From Pygmaiobacter massiliensis (GTDB lineage: Bacteria > Bacillota > Clostridia > Oscillospirales > Ruminococcaceae), in NCBI RefSeq assembly GCF_900199435.1, contig NZ_OAML01000002.1, positions 62,001-126,000 of the forward strand: a DNA stretch of 64,000 nucleotides, written 5' to 3'. Position 1 is the first letter of the stretch, and each line of letters begins with the position of its first letter. The notes under the pieces are model-generated. The model saw only the letters and a program-made list of their open reading frames with translations, searched no databases and was not told where the DNA came from. Made by a program: the position numbers and the translations under genes. Below, in pieces: positions 44,760-53,752 of the stretch.

Positions 44760-46829
44760 ATGAAAAGACCTCTTGCGACATTTTGCTTTGCGTGGGCTTT
44801 GACGCAACTGATCTTCATAAAATGCCCTCAGGCAGCCTGGCTGCTTGGGGGCATTGCTTTTTTATTATCACTCTGCGTGCTAGTCGGCAAGCAATATCGA
44901 CAAAATTCAACACGCATTCTGGTAGCCGCAGCAGGTGTGGTGGCAGCAGTATTATGGATTACGGCCGCAGAGTTTTTTCTTTTACCTAATCTGGCATCTT
45001 TCTGTGGCAGAACAATGCAGGTGGAGGCGAAAATTGTTTCGGTGGATTCTACCGACGAAAATGGCTGGGCAACTTTGCAGATAGAAACTGCGGGCGGGCA
45101 TCGGTTGCCCATTGCGCCGCGCATCGGCCTCTCCGGCTTTGCGGGATGTGAAGCAGGTGAGCTTGTCAGTGTGCCGCTGCGGTTTGTTTCGGTGAATCGA
45201 GAAATACTGCCCCGAGAGCAGTATCTTTCTGCGGAGATTGCGGGGGCTCCGGTTATCACCGGCAAAAGCAATCGTTTAACTGATTGGCTGACTCGGCTTG
45301 GCGACAAGCTTTCGCTCACGCTGCAAAGTCAGCTTCAGCCAGAGCCGGGTGCGCTGGCCGCGGCAATTTGCACAGGGGACAAATCCGCCCTTAGCAATCG
45401 GCTCACCATCGAAAGCCAAAGAGCAGGGCTGTCGCATTTGCTGGCGGTTAGCGGAATGCACCTTTCGGTCATCACCGGATTGTTGCTTGCACTAATACCA
45501 CGCGGCAGGCGCTGGCTGAGGCTGATTTGCGGAACCATCGGCATTTTAAGCTTTAGCGCTCTTTCTGGCGCCTCGCCTTCGGTACTGCGCGCTGGCGTTA
45601 TGTTGTTTTTGGTGCTGTTGGCCGATGTTATCAGTACCCGTACGGATCCTTGTACCTCGGTGGGATTTGTATTATTTTGTATGACATTGACCAATCCTTA
45701 CCGGGCTGCAAATCCTGGGCTTTTGCTCTCTTGTGCAGCCACACTTGGAGTTTTGCTTGCAGGGGAGGCCATTGACAGGCTATGGGGAAATTTAAAGCGA
45801 GAACCTGCTCGCTATCAAAAAGCACTTCTTCGCTTGACTTCTTGCATTTTAGTTCCAGTCGCTGCCTGCATAGCGACGTTGCCGATTCTGATTGCAATGG
45901 GGTGGGGCGTTTCGCTTTGGGCGTTGCCGGCCAACCTTTTGGCAACCCCGGTTTTGCCCTGCTTAATGGCTAGTGGCCTTGCGGGTGCAAGTATTTATCA
46001 GATTTTTCCGTTAGGTGGCCGCATACTGCTTGGGCTTTGCGGCATTTTATGCCGATGGGTGATTGGTGTTTCTCGCTTTTTTGCAAATCTGCAAATGGGA
46101 TATTGGTCTTTGCGTGGTGGCTATACGCTTCTTGTATTAGGCATCTTGGCCGTGTTGTGCGTACTGATTTTAAAAGCAAAAAAACGGCGTGCACTTTGCT
46201 TTTTTGCAGCAGCGCTTTCGCTATGGGCATTGCTACTTGGCAACGTCCTCTCCGCGGGCACCGTAAAAGCAGCGCTGATTAAAAGCGGTTCAGCCCCCGC
46301 TGTGGCGATTACTGCTGGCCGTAAAGCCGCAGTGATATGGAGCGGCGGCAACCGTGGCACTGATGCCCTGGAAAGTTACCTTACCCAGCAGAACATTCAA
46401 GAATTGGTACTTCTTTGCGATCTTTCAGCTAAAACAGCAGCTCGCCCGGTTTTGCAATGGTATCAGCCAGCAAGCTATCAAAAACCGCAAGAAAAAGAGG
46501 AGCAAACCGTTACTTTTACGCCATTTGATGATATAATGATTACCGTACAGTTTCAAAAAGAAGGTGCCTTTGCATTAATCGAAATCGGTAGGTTCCGGTT
46601 GTTGCTTCCCACTGGGCAGGTGAACGCATCACACCTTGGAGAAGTGGATGCTTGCTTTGCTGCCGCCAAAGAGCCTGTTGCATTGCAGACAAGCTGTATT
46701 TTGGCCGGGGATTTGCGCCCTGAATGGGCGTGGCAGCAAAAAGAAAAATTGGTAACGGGCACCGTGCCCACTGCATTTTTGCGCCTTGATGGTGCGATTA
46801 CATACCGCAGTGGGGGATTGTTTTCATAA
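44760..46829 (+). CDS. ComEC/Rec2-type membrane protein with degenerate C-terminal domain
   Basis: This 689-residue protein resembles the DNA-uptake channel ComEC. An N-terminal DUF4131-like region with hydrophobic segments (to about 190) precedes the Competence domain, recognisable from LAVSGMHLSVITGLLLALIPRG near residue 230 and the following membrane helices to about 500. The C-terminal 190 residues occupy the place of the metallo-beta-lactamase domain, but I find neither the HxHxDH motif nor the other histidines. They read instead KAALIKSGSAPAVAITAGRK and onward. The start lacks a clear ribosome site and may depend on coupling to the gene before it. Confidence 0.88.
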   Translation: MKRPLATFCFAWALTQLIFIKCPQAAWLLGGIAFLLSLCVLVGKQYRQNSTRILVAAAGVVAAVLWITAAEFFLLPNLASFCGRTMQVEAKIVSVDSTDENGWATLQIETAGGHRLPIAPRIGLSGFAGCEAGELVSVPLRFVSVNREILPREQYLSAEIAGAPVITGKSNRLTDWLTRLGDKLSLTLQSQLQPEPGALAAAICTGDKSALSNRLTIESQRAGLSHLLAVSGMHLSVITGLLLALIPRGRRWLRLICGTIGILSFSALSGASPSVLRAGVMLFLVLLADVISTRTDPCTSVGFVLFCMTLTNPYRAANPGLLLSCAATLGVLLAGEAIDRLWGNLKREPARYQKALLRLTSCILVPVAACIATLPILIAMGWGVSLWALPANLLATPVLPCLMASGLAGASIYQIFPLGGRILLGLCGILCRWVIGVSRFFANLQMGYWSLRGGYTLLVLGILAVLCVLILKAKKRRALCFFAAALSLWALLLGNVLSAGTVKAALIKSGSAPAVAITAGRKAAVIWSGGNRGTDALESYLTQQNIQELVLLCDLSAKTAARPVLQWYQPASYQKPQEKEEQTVTFTPFDDIMITVQFQKEGAFALIEIGRFRLLLPTGQVNASHLGEVDACFAAAKEPVALQTSCILAGDLRPEWAWQQKEKLVTGTVPTAFLRLDGAITYRSGGLFS

Positions 46830-46856
46830 GATCTAATGAGAAAAGAGGCTTTGCAG

Positions 46857-47933
46857 ATGGCAATATTAGACAGCTCTGAACTATCGCGCGCGATTAAAAC
46901 GGGGCGTGCAGTTCCCGCATGGCTGCTGTACTCTTACGACGAATATCTGCTCAGCTCCTTTACTTCGCGGCTGATTGGCTCGCTGACGCAGGAGACGGGC
47001 GAGGACGCCACGATTTTGCCGGGGCCTATCCCGGATATTGGCAAAGCGGTGGAAGCTGCGGGGGCAATTTCGCTGTTTGGTACTAAACGCGTTGTGCTTT
47101 TTTCGCATCTTGACCCCGCAGCTGTGAATACAGCGGATTTAAAATTGCTGGCGGATCTTTGTTCGGAAGTGGAAAATGCTGTGTTGGTTTTTACCGTTTT
47201 GCTGAAAGAGCCGGCCAAAACCTGGAAAGGTGCAGCGGCCTTAAAGTTGCCGGCCTCTGCAAAAACACTGCTTTCTGCGGTAGAGCAATGCGGCATTGTG
47301 GCGGCACTCGAAAAACCTAATGAAGGGTCTGCAAAGCAGTATGTAATGCGCTATGCAAAAAAGCTGGGCGCAGAATTTGATGAAAATGCCGCCGAAACGC
47401 TGGTAGAGCGCTGCGGCATAGATTTGCTGTTGCTGCGTGCCGAAACAGAAAAACTGGCGGCTGCTTGTGGCTATGGTGAAATAAACCTGACCTTAGTACA
47501 AAAAATGTCTACCCGAAATATCGAAGCTGATGTGTTCGAGCTTTCAAGACATATCTTATCCGGACGTGCAGACGCAGCGTACCGCTTGTTGGGTGAGCTG
47601 TTTTATCTGCAAAATGAGCCCATTATGATTGCCGCAGCGTTGACAGGTAGTTATCTGGATATGTACCGTGTCAAGGCTGGCGCGGCAGCCAGTGCCGGTT
47701 ATGGCACTGTGTTTAAAGAGCTTGGATATAAGGGCAGTGATTACCGCCTGAAAAAAAGCTTGGAAACAGCAAAAAACTATTCTCTTTCTCAGTTGGCAGA
47801 ATGTTTGGACATTTTGGCGCGGCTGGATAAAAAATTAAAAGGCAGCGCCGTTGACCGTAAAATTCTGCTGGAGCTTGCGGTTGGGGAGTTGCTGATGTGC
47901 GGCGGCACAAAGCGGAGGAACTATGCGCATTAA
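46857..47933 (+). CDS. holA: DNA polymerase III delta subunit
   Basis: This clamp-loader subunit of 358 residues opens the sliding clamp at the replication fork. The sequence has the family pattern AWLLYSYDEYLLSSFTSRL near residue 18, LFGTKRVVLFSHLD near 75 and the C-terminal collar region KLKGSAVDRKILLELAVGELL. It shows the usual low conservation of HolA. The ATG at 46857 has GAGG eight bases upstream; an ATG seven codons earlier is the alternative. comEC-holA adjacency is common in Firmicutes. The end overlaps the RNase M5 fusion by 11 bases. Confidence 0.9.
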   Translation: MAILDSSELSRAIKTGRAVPAWLLYSYDEYLLSSFTSRLIGSLTQETGEDATILPGPIPDIGKAVEAAGAISLFGTKRVVLFSHLDPAAVNTADLKLLADLCSEVENAVLVFTVLLKEPAKTWKGAAALKLPASAKTLLSAVEQCGIVAALEKPNEGSAKQYVMRYAKKLGAEFDENAAETLVERCGIDLLLLRAETEKLAAACGYGEINLTLVQKMSTRNIEADVFELSRHILSGRADAAYRLLGELFYLQNEPIMIAAALTGSYLDMYRVKAGAAASAGYGTVFKELGYKGSDYRLKKSLETAKNYSLSQLAECLDILARLDKKLKGSAVDRKILLELAVGELLMCGGTKRRNYAH

Positions 47934-49188
47934 CGAGGTATTGGTAGTTGAGGGTAAATATGATGCAGCCAAACTTTCTGGCATTGTAGACGGCCTGATT
48001 ATTACAACCGGCGGTTTTTCGATTTACCGGGATGAAGAAAAACGAGAGCTTATCAAAAACTTGGGTAAAAAACGCGGAATTATTATTTTGACAGACTCTG
48101 ACGCTGCGGGATTTCGTATTCGCAATTACATCAAAAACTTTGCAAAAGGCGCCGTAATTAAGCATGCTTATATACCTGCGGTGCAGGGTAAAGAATCCCG
48201 AAAATCTGCTCCTTCCAAAGAGGGAACCTTGGGTGTAGAGGGTTTGCCCAATGAAATTATTCTGGAAGCATTGCGGCGGGCCGGAGCCACCGAAGAAACG
48301 CCGCGTGCCGGACGTTTGCTGAACTACACGGATTTGTTCGAGCTTGGTATTTCCGGCACACCCGGCAGTGCAGAGCGTCGCCGTGAACTGCTTGCAACCA
48401 TAGGCCTGCCTTTGCGGCTTTCTAAAAAAGCACTGCTGGAAACACTGAATGCAACTTATTCTTATGAAGAAATGGTTGCGATTTGCCGCAAAAAGCCGGT
48501 ACTGTTTTGGGATTTTCACGGTACACTGACGCTGCCAGAGCACACATGGAGCGACGTGGCGATGCGCTCCATTCTAAAACGCAGGCCAAACAGTACGCTG
48601 ACATGGGAAGAGTTGCACCAGAAATTGCGCCATAACTGCTTGCCCTGGTGGGTTTATCCCGGCGAGAACACCAAACCTCTGACCGAAAAAGGCGCATGGT
48701 GGCACTACGTAGAGCAAAATTTTGCAGCTGTTTATAAAGAGCTGGGTTTTAATTCTGAAGAAGCACGCGAAATGGCAAAAGAGTTTCGCCCTGTGCTAAC
48801 AGCACCGGAAACGCATCACCTGCGTGAAGATGCTGCTGAAGTGCTTGCTACGCTGCAAAAGCGGGGGTATCGGCAAGTGCTCGTTTCTAATAATTTTCCG
48901 GAACTGTCTAAAATCGTGGAAGCATTGGGGCTGATGCCCTATTTCTCAGATTTGGTCGTTTCAGGGCTCGTGGGCTATGATAAACCGAAAAAAGAGATTT
49001 TCGATTATGCAATGGCAGTGGCGGGCCATCCGCAACAGGCAATTATGATTGGGGACAATGCGCAGGATGATGTGGCGGGCGCAAAGGCTGCCGGGCTGGG
49101 GGCAATCGGCATAGACCGTGCGGCTGATGCACCAGACGCAGACTTTGGCGCAAACACATTAAGCGAACTGCTTAATGTGCTGCGCTAA
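47923..49188 (+). CDS. RNase M5 fused to a HAD-like domain
   Basis: This 421-residue protein joins two domains. Residues 1-185 match RNase M5, the toprim nuclease that matures 5S rRNA: VLVVEGKYDAAKL holds the catalytic Glu near residue 10, and ILTDSDAAGFRIRNYI near 56 holds the DxD. Residues 190-421 match the HAD superfamily: nucleophile D197 in FWDFHGTLT, VSNNFPE near 325, lysine in YDKPKKEIF near 350 and MIGDNAQDDVAGAKAAG near 376. The second Asp of the HAD DxD motif is His here, so phosphatase activity is uncertain. GGAGGAAC precedes the ATG. Confidence 0.9.
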   Translation: MRINEVLVVEGKYDAAKLSGIVDGLIITTGGFSIYRDEEKRELIKNLGKKRGIIILTDSDAAGFRIRNYIKNFAKGAVIKHAYIPAVQGKESRKSAPSKEGTLGVEGLPNEIILEALRRAGATEETPRAGRLLNYTDLFELGISGTPGSAERRRELLATIGLPLRLSKKALLETLNATYSYEEMVAICRKKPVLFWDFHGTLTLPEHTWSDVAMRSILKRRPNSTLTWEELHQKLRHNCLPWWVYPGENTKPLTEKGAWWHYVEQNFAAVYKELGFNSEEAREMAKEFRPVLTAPETHHLREDAAEVLATLQKRGYRQVLVSNNFPELSKIVEALGLMPYFSDLVVSGLVGYDKPKKEIFDYAMAVAGHPQQAIMIGDNAQDDVAGAKAAGLGAIGIDRAADAPDADFGANTLSELLNVLR

Positions 49189-49242
49189 GCCAATGCGACA
49201 ACAAAAAACACAGCATACCGAGAGCGAAAAGAAAGGAATTAC

Positions 49243-50058
49243 ATGGGATTATTTTGCTGCCCGCTTTGCGGGAAAAAATTAGTGAAGCAGCAGGGGACGC
49301 TGCGCTGCCTGAACCGACATAGCTTTGATATTGCCGCAGAAGGGTACACGCATCTGCTGCCGGCAAATCGCAAGCATTCGGCTGTGCCTGGCGATGATAA
49401 ACAAATGGTTGCGGCACGCCGGCGCTTTTTAGAGGCAGGCTTTTACGCGCCTTTTGCCAATAAGCTTTGCGAGCTGGCAAGCGAGACGGTTGCGGACATT
49501 GCCCACCCTGTGCTGCTGGATGCAGGTTGCGGCGAAGGCTATTATACGGCGCAGATGGCAGCAGAAAATTTGCAAATGCGAACGGCAGGTTTTGATATTT
49601 CAAAATTTGCCGTGAAAGCAGCAGCGAAAAAATATCCGGGCATAGAATTTGCCGTTGCAAGCATTTTCCATATTCCGGCACCCGCCGAAAGTGTGGATTG
49701 CGTGGTAGATATTTTCGCACCTGCTGTGCCAGAAGAATTTGCCCGTGTCTTAAAAAAAGGCGGTCGGTGGATTTACGCGGTACCCGGTGCGCGGCACCTG
49801 TACGGAATGAAAGAGGTGCTGTACGCACAGCCCTACGAAAACGAAGTGAAGGACACTGAATATCCAGGCTTTCGTTTTGAAAAACGCGTTTCTGTACAAG
49901 CTGAAATTACTTTGCCCGATGCCGAAAGCATTGAAGCTTTGTTTTCGATGACGCCTTATTATTGGAACACCCCGAAAGAAGGAGCTGAACGCTTGCGGGC
50001 ACTTACTACACTGAAAACCGAAATTGCGTTTGATTTTTTGGTGTACCAACGAAAATAG
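49243..50058 (+). CDS. 23S rRNA (guanine-N1)-methyltransferase, RlmA family
   Basis: This 271-residue SAM-dependent methyltransferase modifies a guanine in helix 35 of 23S rRNA. An N-terminal zinc ribbon (CCPLCGKKL, then LRCLNRHSFD) is followed by the family stretch GYTHLLPANRKHSAVPGDDKQMVAARRRFL. The SAM-binding motif LLDAGCGEGYYTAQMA lies near residue 90. Gram-positive members usually methylate G748 and Gram-negative ones G745; the sequence alone does not decide. The ATG follows GAAAGGAAT. A strong terminator follows. Confidence 0.92.
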   Translation: MGLFCCPLCGKKLVKQQGTLRCLNRHSFDIAAEGYTHLLPANRKHSAVPGDDKQMVAARRRFLEAGFYAPFANKLCELASETVADIAHPVLLDAGCGEGYYTAQMAAENLQMRTAGFDISKFAVKAAAKKYPGIEFAVASIFHIPAPAESVDCVVDIFAPAVPEEFARVLKKGGRWIYAVPGARHLYGMKEVLYAQPYENEVKDTEYPGFRFEKRVSVQAEITLPDAESIEALFSMTPYYWNTPKEGAERLRALTTLKTEIAFDFLVYQRK

Positions 50059-50068
50059 ACAAAAAGAA

Positions 50069-50118
50069 AAGCCCGGTGCCTTGCTGCAAAATGCAGCGCA
50101 CGGGGCTTTTTTTATTAT
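50069..50118 (+). terminator. Rho-independent terminator
   Basis: AGCCCGGTGC and GCACGGGGCT flank an inner GCTGCA/TGCAGC stem, followed by a run of T. Confidence 0.85.
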
Positions 50119-50146
50119 CGCACAAGATGATTTTCTGGTAGGGACA

Positions 50147-51103
50147 CTACTTTAGGGTGCCATCTAAAACCTGCTCGAAATACCAGGGTTTTTCTGCTGT
50201 AAAGGTTTTTCCTGATACAGCTGCCAAAGGCCCTTCATGGCAGGCGGGGAAAGTGATTTTACGTGCGCAAAGCAGCTGATATTTGGCTTTCAGCTCGCGA
50301 TTAACGGCATTGTTCCCATACTTGGAGTCGCCGACAATCGGGCAGCCAATACTTGCGAGATGCGCGCGAATCTGATGGGTGCGCCCGGTGATAAGGTTGA
50401 CTTCCAGCAAGGCAAGCCGTCCGCTAACGGCAAGCTGATGATATTCTGTCACAATCTCGACAGCACCCGAGCGCGGTGCATCCAATACTTGAACCACACC
50501 CTTTGCGGCGTTTTTGTAAAGGTAGCCGCGCAAAGTTGCCTCTGCGGGCTGCGGACGACCAAAGGTAACACAGTAATACGTTTTTGCAATGCTGCGTTTT
50601 TTAATGGCAGCCAGCACCGCCGTTTCGGCTTTTGAGGTTTTTGCTAGAATAACAAGCCCGCTGGTTCCGGTATCCAACCGGTGACAAAGTGTAGGGGTGT
50701 AGCCCTTGTCCGGCTGGTACTCTTTTTTACCGTAGAGGTAAAGCAGTGCCCGATTAATCAAGGTGTCTGCCAGTTGCTCGGCTTCGTCCATCACGGGCAG
50801 TCCAGCAGGCTTATCGACAATCAGCAGCTGGCTGTCTTCGTATACTACCGCTAGTGACGGCCGTGCAGAAAGAAAAAGCGGACCGCCTTCTGGTCGGCGC
50901 AGCAGCTCGTCCGGCAAAAACAGCGTTAGCTCATCTCCGCTTTTTATTTTCGTACCGCCCTCGCATTTGGCTCCGTTCAGCTTAATCTTTTTCTCTTTGG
51001 CAAGCCGAAATACTTTACCAGAACCACCCAAAAGCGGGCATACACCCGGCAGATAATCGCAAAGCCGCACAGGGGCCGGGGTGGATACAATAAGACGCTG
51101 CAT
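50147..51103 (-). CDS. RluA-family pseudouridine synthase
   Basis: This 318-residue enzyme would convert specific uridines in rRNA or tRNA to pseudouridine. An N-terminal S4-like domain (about residues 10-70) is followed by the catalytic domain with CHRLDTGTSGLVILAKT near residue 138, where the Asp is the nucleophile, and GRTHQIRAHLASIGCPIVGD near 236. The ATG at 51103 has GGAGTG upstream. It is one of two members of this family in the window (the other at 54638); the target uridine cannot be told from sequence. Confidence 0.92.
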   Translation of the reverse strand: MQRLIVSTPAPVRLCDYLPGVCPLLGGSGKVFRLAKEKKIKLNGAKCEGGTKIKSGDELTLFLPDELLRRPEGGPLFLSARPSLAVVYEDSQLLIVDKPAGLPVMDEAEQLADTLINRALLYLYGKKEYQPDKGYTPTLCHRLDTGTSGLVILAKTSKAETAVLAAIKKRSIAKTYYCVTFGRPQPAEATLRGYLYKNAAKGVVQVLDAPRSGAVEIVTEYHQLAVSGRLALLEVNLITGRTHQIRAHLASIGCPIVGDSKYGNNAVNRELKAKYQLLCARKITFPACHEGPLAAVSGKTFTAEKPWYFEQVLDGTLK

Positions 51104-51212
51104 AAATAACACTCCGTTTGCTTTGCTGCCCCACGCACGGGCAGCATATTTTTATTTAGTATAGCATAGATATCAGTGATTTGTAATAAAAAAGCACAGA
51201 AAGGAAACCGCT

Positions 51213-51545
51213 ATGAATTTCATGCCAATCCTTCTTATGGCTGTAGTAGTAGAGGGTCTTATCACTTACCTGCAGCATCTCATCCAAAACCATCATCTTT
51301 GCTGGCAAATGGCTCTTTCGATTGGCATTGGGGTATTTTGTGCAGTAGTCTATCGAATCGATCTTTTCGAGATGCTGGGACTGGAAGCGTCGTTGCCTTA
51401 TGTGGGCAGTGTACTGACCGGTGTGCTTATCAGCCGTGGCAGCAACTATCTGTTCGATCTCATCAAACAGTTTGGTAGCATTGTAAACGGACCAGCAGCG
51501 CAAACTATAAAAGCAAAGGCCAACAGCACAACTACCGCAAACTAA
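51213..51545 (+). CDS. Small membrane protein of unknown function
   Basis: I do not recognise this 110-residue protein with confidence. It has two or three hydrophobic segments (about residues 3-20, 31-48 and 60-75) and a stretch YVGSVLTGVLISRGSNYLFDLIK that recalls small membrane proteins found in clostridial chromosomes and phages. The tail is rich in Thr, Ala and Asn. AAAGGAAA precedes the ATG and a terminator follows, so it is a monocistronic gene. Holin-like function is possible but unsupported. Confidence 0.65.
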   Translation: MNFMPILLMAVVVEGLITYLQHLIQNHHLCWQMALSIGIGVFCAVVYRIDLFEMLGLEASLPYVGSVLTGVLISRGSNYLFDLIKQFGSIVNGPAAQTIKAKANSTTTAN

Positions 51546-51567
51546 CAACATTATAAGTTTTATTTAT

Positions 51568-51600
51568 ACCACAGAGCGTACGCACTGTGGTATTTTTTTG
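51568..51600 (+). terminator. Rho-independent terminator
   Basis: ATACCACAG pairs with CTGTGGTAT, followed by seven T. Confidence 0.9.
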
Positions 51601-51738
51601 ATTTTGCGGAAGACACTAAGATAAGAATGGCGAAAAAGATGTAAAAATGGTATACTCAAATTCGATACTTTTGGTCAGTAATAACGGTGTATGCACCAGT
51701 TGCTGACAAAAACAAACGCGGATAACGGAGAATAAAAG

Positions 51739-52908
51739 GTGAAACAGAGAATACCGGATTACTATCCCGATTTTCATTGCATTGGCAGTGCCTGCAAAGA
51801 CAATTGCTGCATTGGATGGGAAATAGATATTGACCCCGTTGCATGGGAGGATTACCGCTCCCAGCCGGGGGCTTTTGGCGAGCGCCTTCGCACGGAAATT
51901 GACACCGAGGGTGAGCCTCATTTTCGGCTGAAAGAGGACGAGCGTTGCCCTTTTTTAAACGAACAAAACCTTTGCGATATTATAACCACGCTGGGTGCCG
52001 GGCACCTTTGCCAAATCTGTGACCGGCACCCGCGTTTTTATACTTGGCTGAGTGATTGCACTGAGGCGGGGCTAGGCCTTTGCTGTGAAGAAGCGGCACG
52101 GCTGATTTTGACCCATCGTACCCCTGTTGCCTTTTTGGAGAGGGAAGCCCCCATAAAAGGGGAACAGGAACTGCCACACCGGCAGCCGGATCAATGGGAA
52201 AACCACCTGCTTGCAGCCCGGCAGCGCGCGCTGATGATTCTCCAAAACCGTACACTGCCGATTGAAAGCCGTGTACTTTTGTTGCTTCAGTATGGGGAAG
52301 AGCTGCAGTCTTGCCTGGAAGAAAACCTGGAGCAATTGCCGGAACTGTTTGCCCGCTGGGACGCTGTGCAAGAGTTGCATCAGCCTATCAAACGCCCAGT
52401 GCTTTCTACCCGGCAGCAAAAGGGTGCCCTGGCTTGGTACCAACAGTTTGCAGGGCTATACCAAGAGTTTGAAATCAATGATCCAGCGTGGATGACACAG
52501 TTGCAAGAGATACAAACCCGGCTGCCGGAGATTTTGCAACACGCTGTACAAGGTTTTGTACTTTCACCGGAAGCTGCGCGGGAGGAAGAGCAGCTTTTGG
52601 TTTACGGCGTCTGGCGTTATTTTATGAAAGCCATGCAAGACCATGATGCGCTGTCAAAAATTCATCTTGTGTTTTCCAGCTGGCTGATGCATCGGTTGCT
52701 GGTATTGGCACAAACAGAGGATTGTAGCTGCGCGCAGCGACTTTCACTTGCGGTAAGATACTCGAAAGAGATTGAATATTCCGAAGAGAATATAGATGCG
52801 TTGCTCGCAGCAAGCTTTCGTTCTGCGCTGTTCGGTCAAGATGCTTTACGCATGGCTTTATTTGCAATCATGCCAGATAAAGTAGCACTCTCGGCTCTCA
52901 CCAATTAA
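51739..52908 (+). CDS. FliB-like lysine N-methylase family protein
   Basis: This 389-residue protein matches the FliB family, known in Salmonella for methylating flagellin lysines. The N-terminus is cysteine-rich, as in the family: FHCIGSACKDNCCIGW near residue 13, CPFLNEQNLCDI near 74, and HLCQICDRHPRFY near 92, followed by a CCEEA block. These cysteines suggest an iron-sulfur cluster. The GTG start has CGGAG eight bases upstream. No flagellar gene occurs in the window, so the substrate may be something else. Confidence 0.88.
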   Translation: MKQRIPDYYPDFHCIGSACKDNCCIGWEIDIDPVAWEDYRSQPGAFGERLRTEIDTEGEPHFRLKEDERCPFLNEQNLCDIITTLGAGHLCQICDRHPRFYTWLSDCTEAGLGLCCEEAARLILTHRTPVAFLEREAPIKGEQELPHRQPDQWENHLLAARQRALMILQNRTLPIESRVLLLLQYGEELQSCLEENLEQLPELFARWDAVQELHQPIKRPVLSTRQQKGALAWYQQFAGLYQEFEINDPAWMTQLQEIQTRLPEILQHAVQGFVLSPEAAREEEQLLVYGVWRYFMKAMQDHDALSKIHLVFSSWLMHRLLVLAQTEDCSCAQRLSLAVRYSKEIEYSEENIDALLAASFRSALFGQDALRMALFAIMPDKVALSALTN

Positions 52909-52918
52909 TTATAATTTT

Positions 52919-52956
52919 TTCAGTGTGCCTCGCATAAGAGCGGGCACACTGATTTT
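52919..52956 (+). terminator. Rho-independent terminator of the FliB-like gene
   Basis: TCAGTGTGCC pairs with GGCACACTGA, with an inner CGC/GCG, followed by TTTTTT. Confidence 0.9.
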
Positions 52957-53182
52957 TTGTTCCAAGACAAAGCTTGGCAGGCCCCAGTAACTGCTTATTT
53001 TGTTGCATACCCGGACGGCGCAGCGTAATCTACGGTGCAAGCTATTGCAAAAGTTCGGGGCTCAACAGCATATACAGCACTAATAAAAAGACAAGAGCAG
53101 TATTTATAGTGAAAACGGTTTTAGCGCATAATTGCCGTAAAAGAATATTCCATATAAAGCTGGCGGCTTTGCATAAAATAAA

Positions 53183-53206
53183 AAGTCGGTGTAAAAACAC
53201 CGACTT
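53183..53206 (-). terminator. Terminator of the YbjQ gene
   Basis: AAGTCGGTGT pairs with ACACCGACTT; on the minus strand TTTATTTTAT follows. Confidence 0.85.
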
Positions 53207-53228
53207 ACGAAACTTGAAAAGCAAAGAA

Positions 53229-53540
53229 TCATTTAAATTTTACCGCTGTGCCATAAGCAAGAATCTCTGCCGCTCCCTGCATCACAGAAGAGGAGTTATA
53301 CCGTACACCCACAATGGCATCTGCACCAAGTGTCTCCGCTTCTTCTACCATACGCTGCGTGGCAAGTGCACGTGCCATGCTCATCATTTCGGTGTAAGCA
53401 GTCAGCTCGCCGCCAGCAAGGCTTTTAAAGCCTTGCGCAATATCCTTGCCAAGGTTTCGGGATTGTATGGTGCCGCCCTTTACCAGCCCAAGCATCTCCA
53501 GCTCCTTACCGGTAATATGATTAGTAGTGACCAAAATCAT
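53229..53540 (-). CDS. YbjQ/UPF0145 family protein
   Basis: This 103-residue protein belongs to the YbjQ family of small pentameric cytosolic proteins. Recognisable stretches are GLVKGGTIQSRNLGKDIAQG near residue 18 and GADAIVGVRYNSSSVMQGAAEILAYGTAV near 73. The family has been called heavy-metal binding but its function is not settled. The ATG at 53540 has AAAGGAG upstream; the longer open frame reaches across a terminator and is not convincing. Confidence 0.9.
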   Translation of the reverse strand: MILVTTNHITGKELEMLGLVKGGTIQSRNLGKDIAQGFKSLAGGELTAYTEMMSMARALATQRMVEEAETLGADAIVGVRYNSSSVMQGAAEILAYGTAVKFK

Positions 53541-53617
53541 TTCCTTCACTGCTCCTTTTGTTTTGCTGCACCCAAATGCTGCTCTAAACAGGTGTCGGGC
53601 AGCGGATAAAAAATTTA

Positions 53618-53647
53618 CCGCCCACCACAACCCGGTAAAACGGGCGG
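53618..53647 (-). terminator. Probable terminator of xpt
   Basis: CCGCCC pairs with GGGCGG around an 18-base loop; on the minus strand TAAATTTTTT follows, about 100 bases after the xpt stop. Confidence 0.5.
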
Positions 53648-53752
53648 GCGTGACGGCTTTTTTATTGCTGGCACGCTTTATATGCAATAGTGTGCCACAT
53701 TTTGTGCCAAACAAGCAAAGAGAGGAGAAAAAGGTTCTTTGCTTTAGCGAAA

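Larger units (their letters stand above)
52909..53228. other. Intergenic region of about 320 bases between FliB-like and YbjQ genes
   Basis: Contains the two terminators listed separately and AT-rich sequence. A hydrophobic 60-residue frame on the minus strand is discussed under rejected items. Nothing else is recognised. Confidence 0.5.

Noticed and set aside
53042-53224. Hydrophobic 60-residue frame on the minus strand after the YbjQ gene
   Set aside because: It crosses the YbjQ terminator, has no ribosome site and its only support is hydrophobicity.
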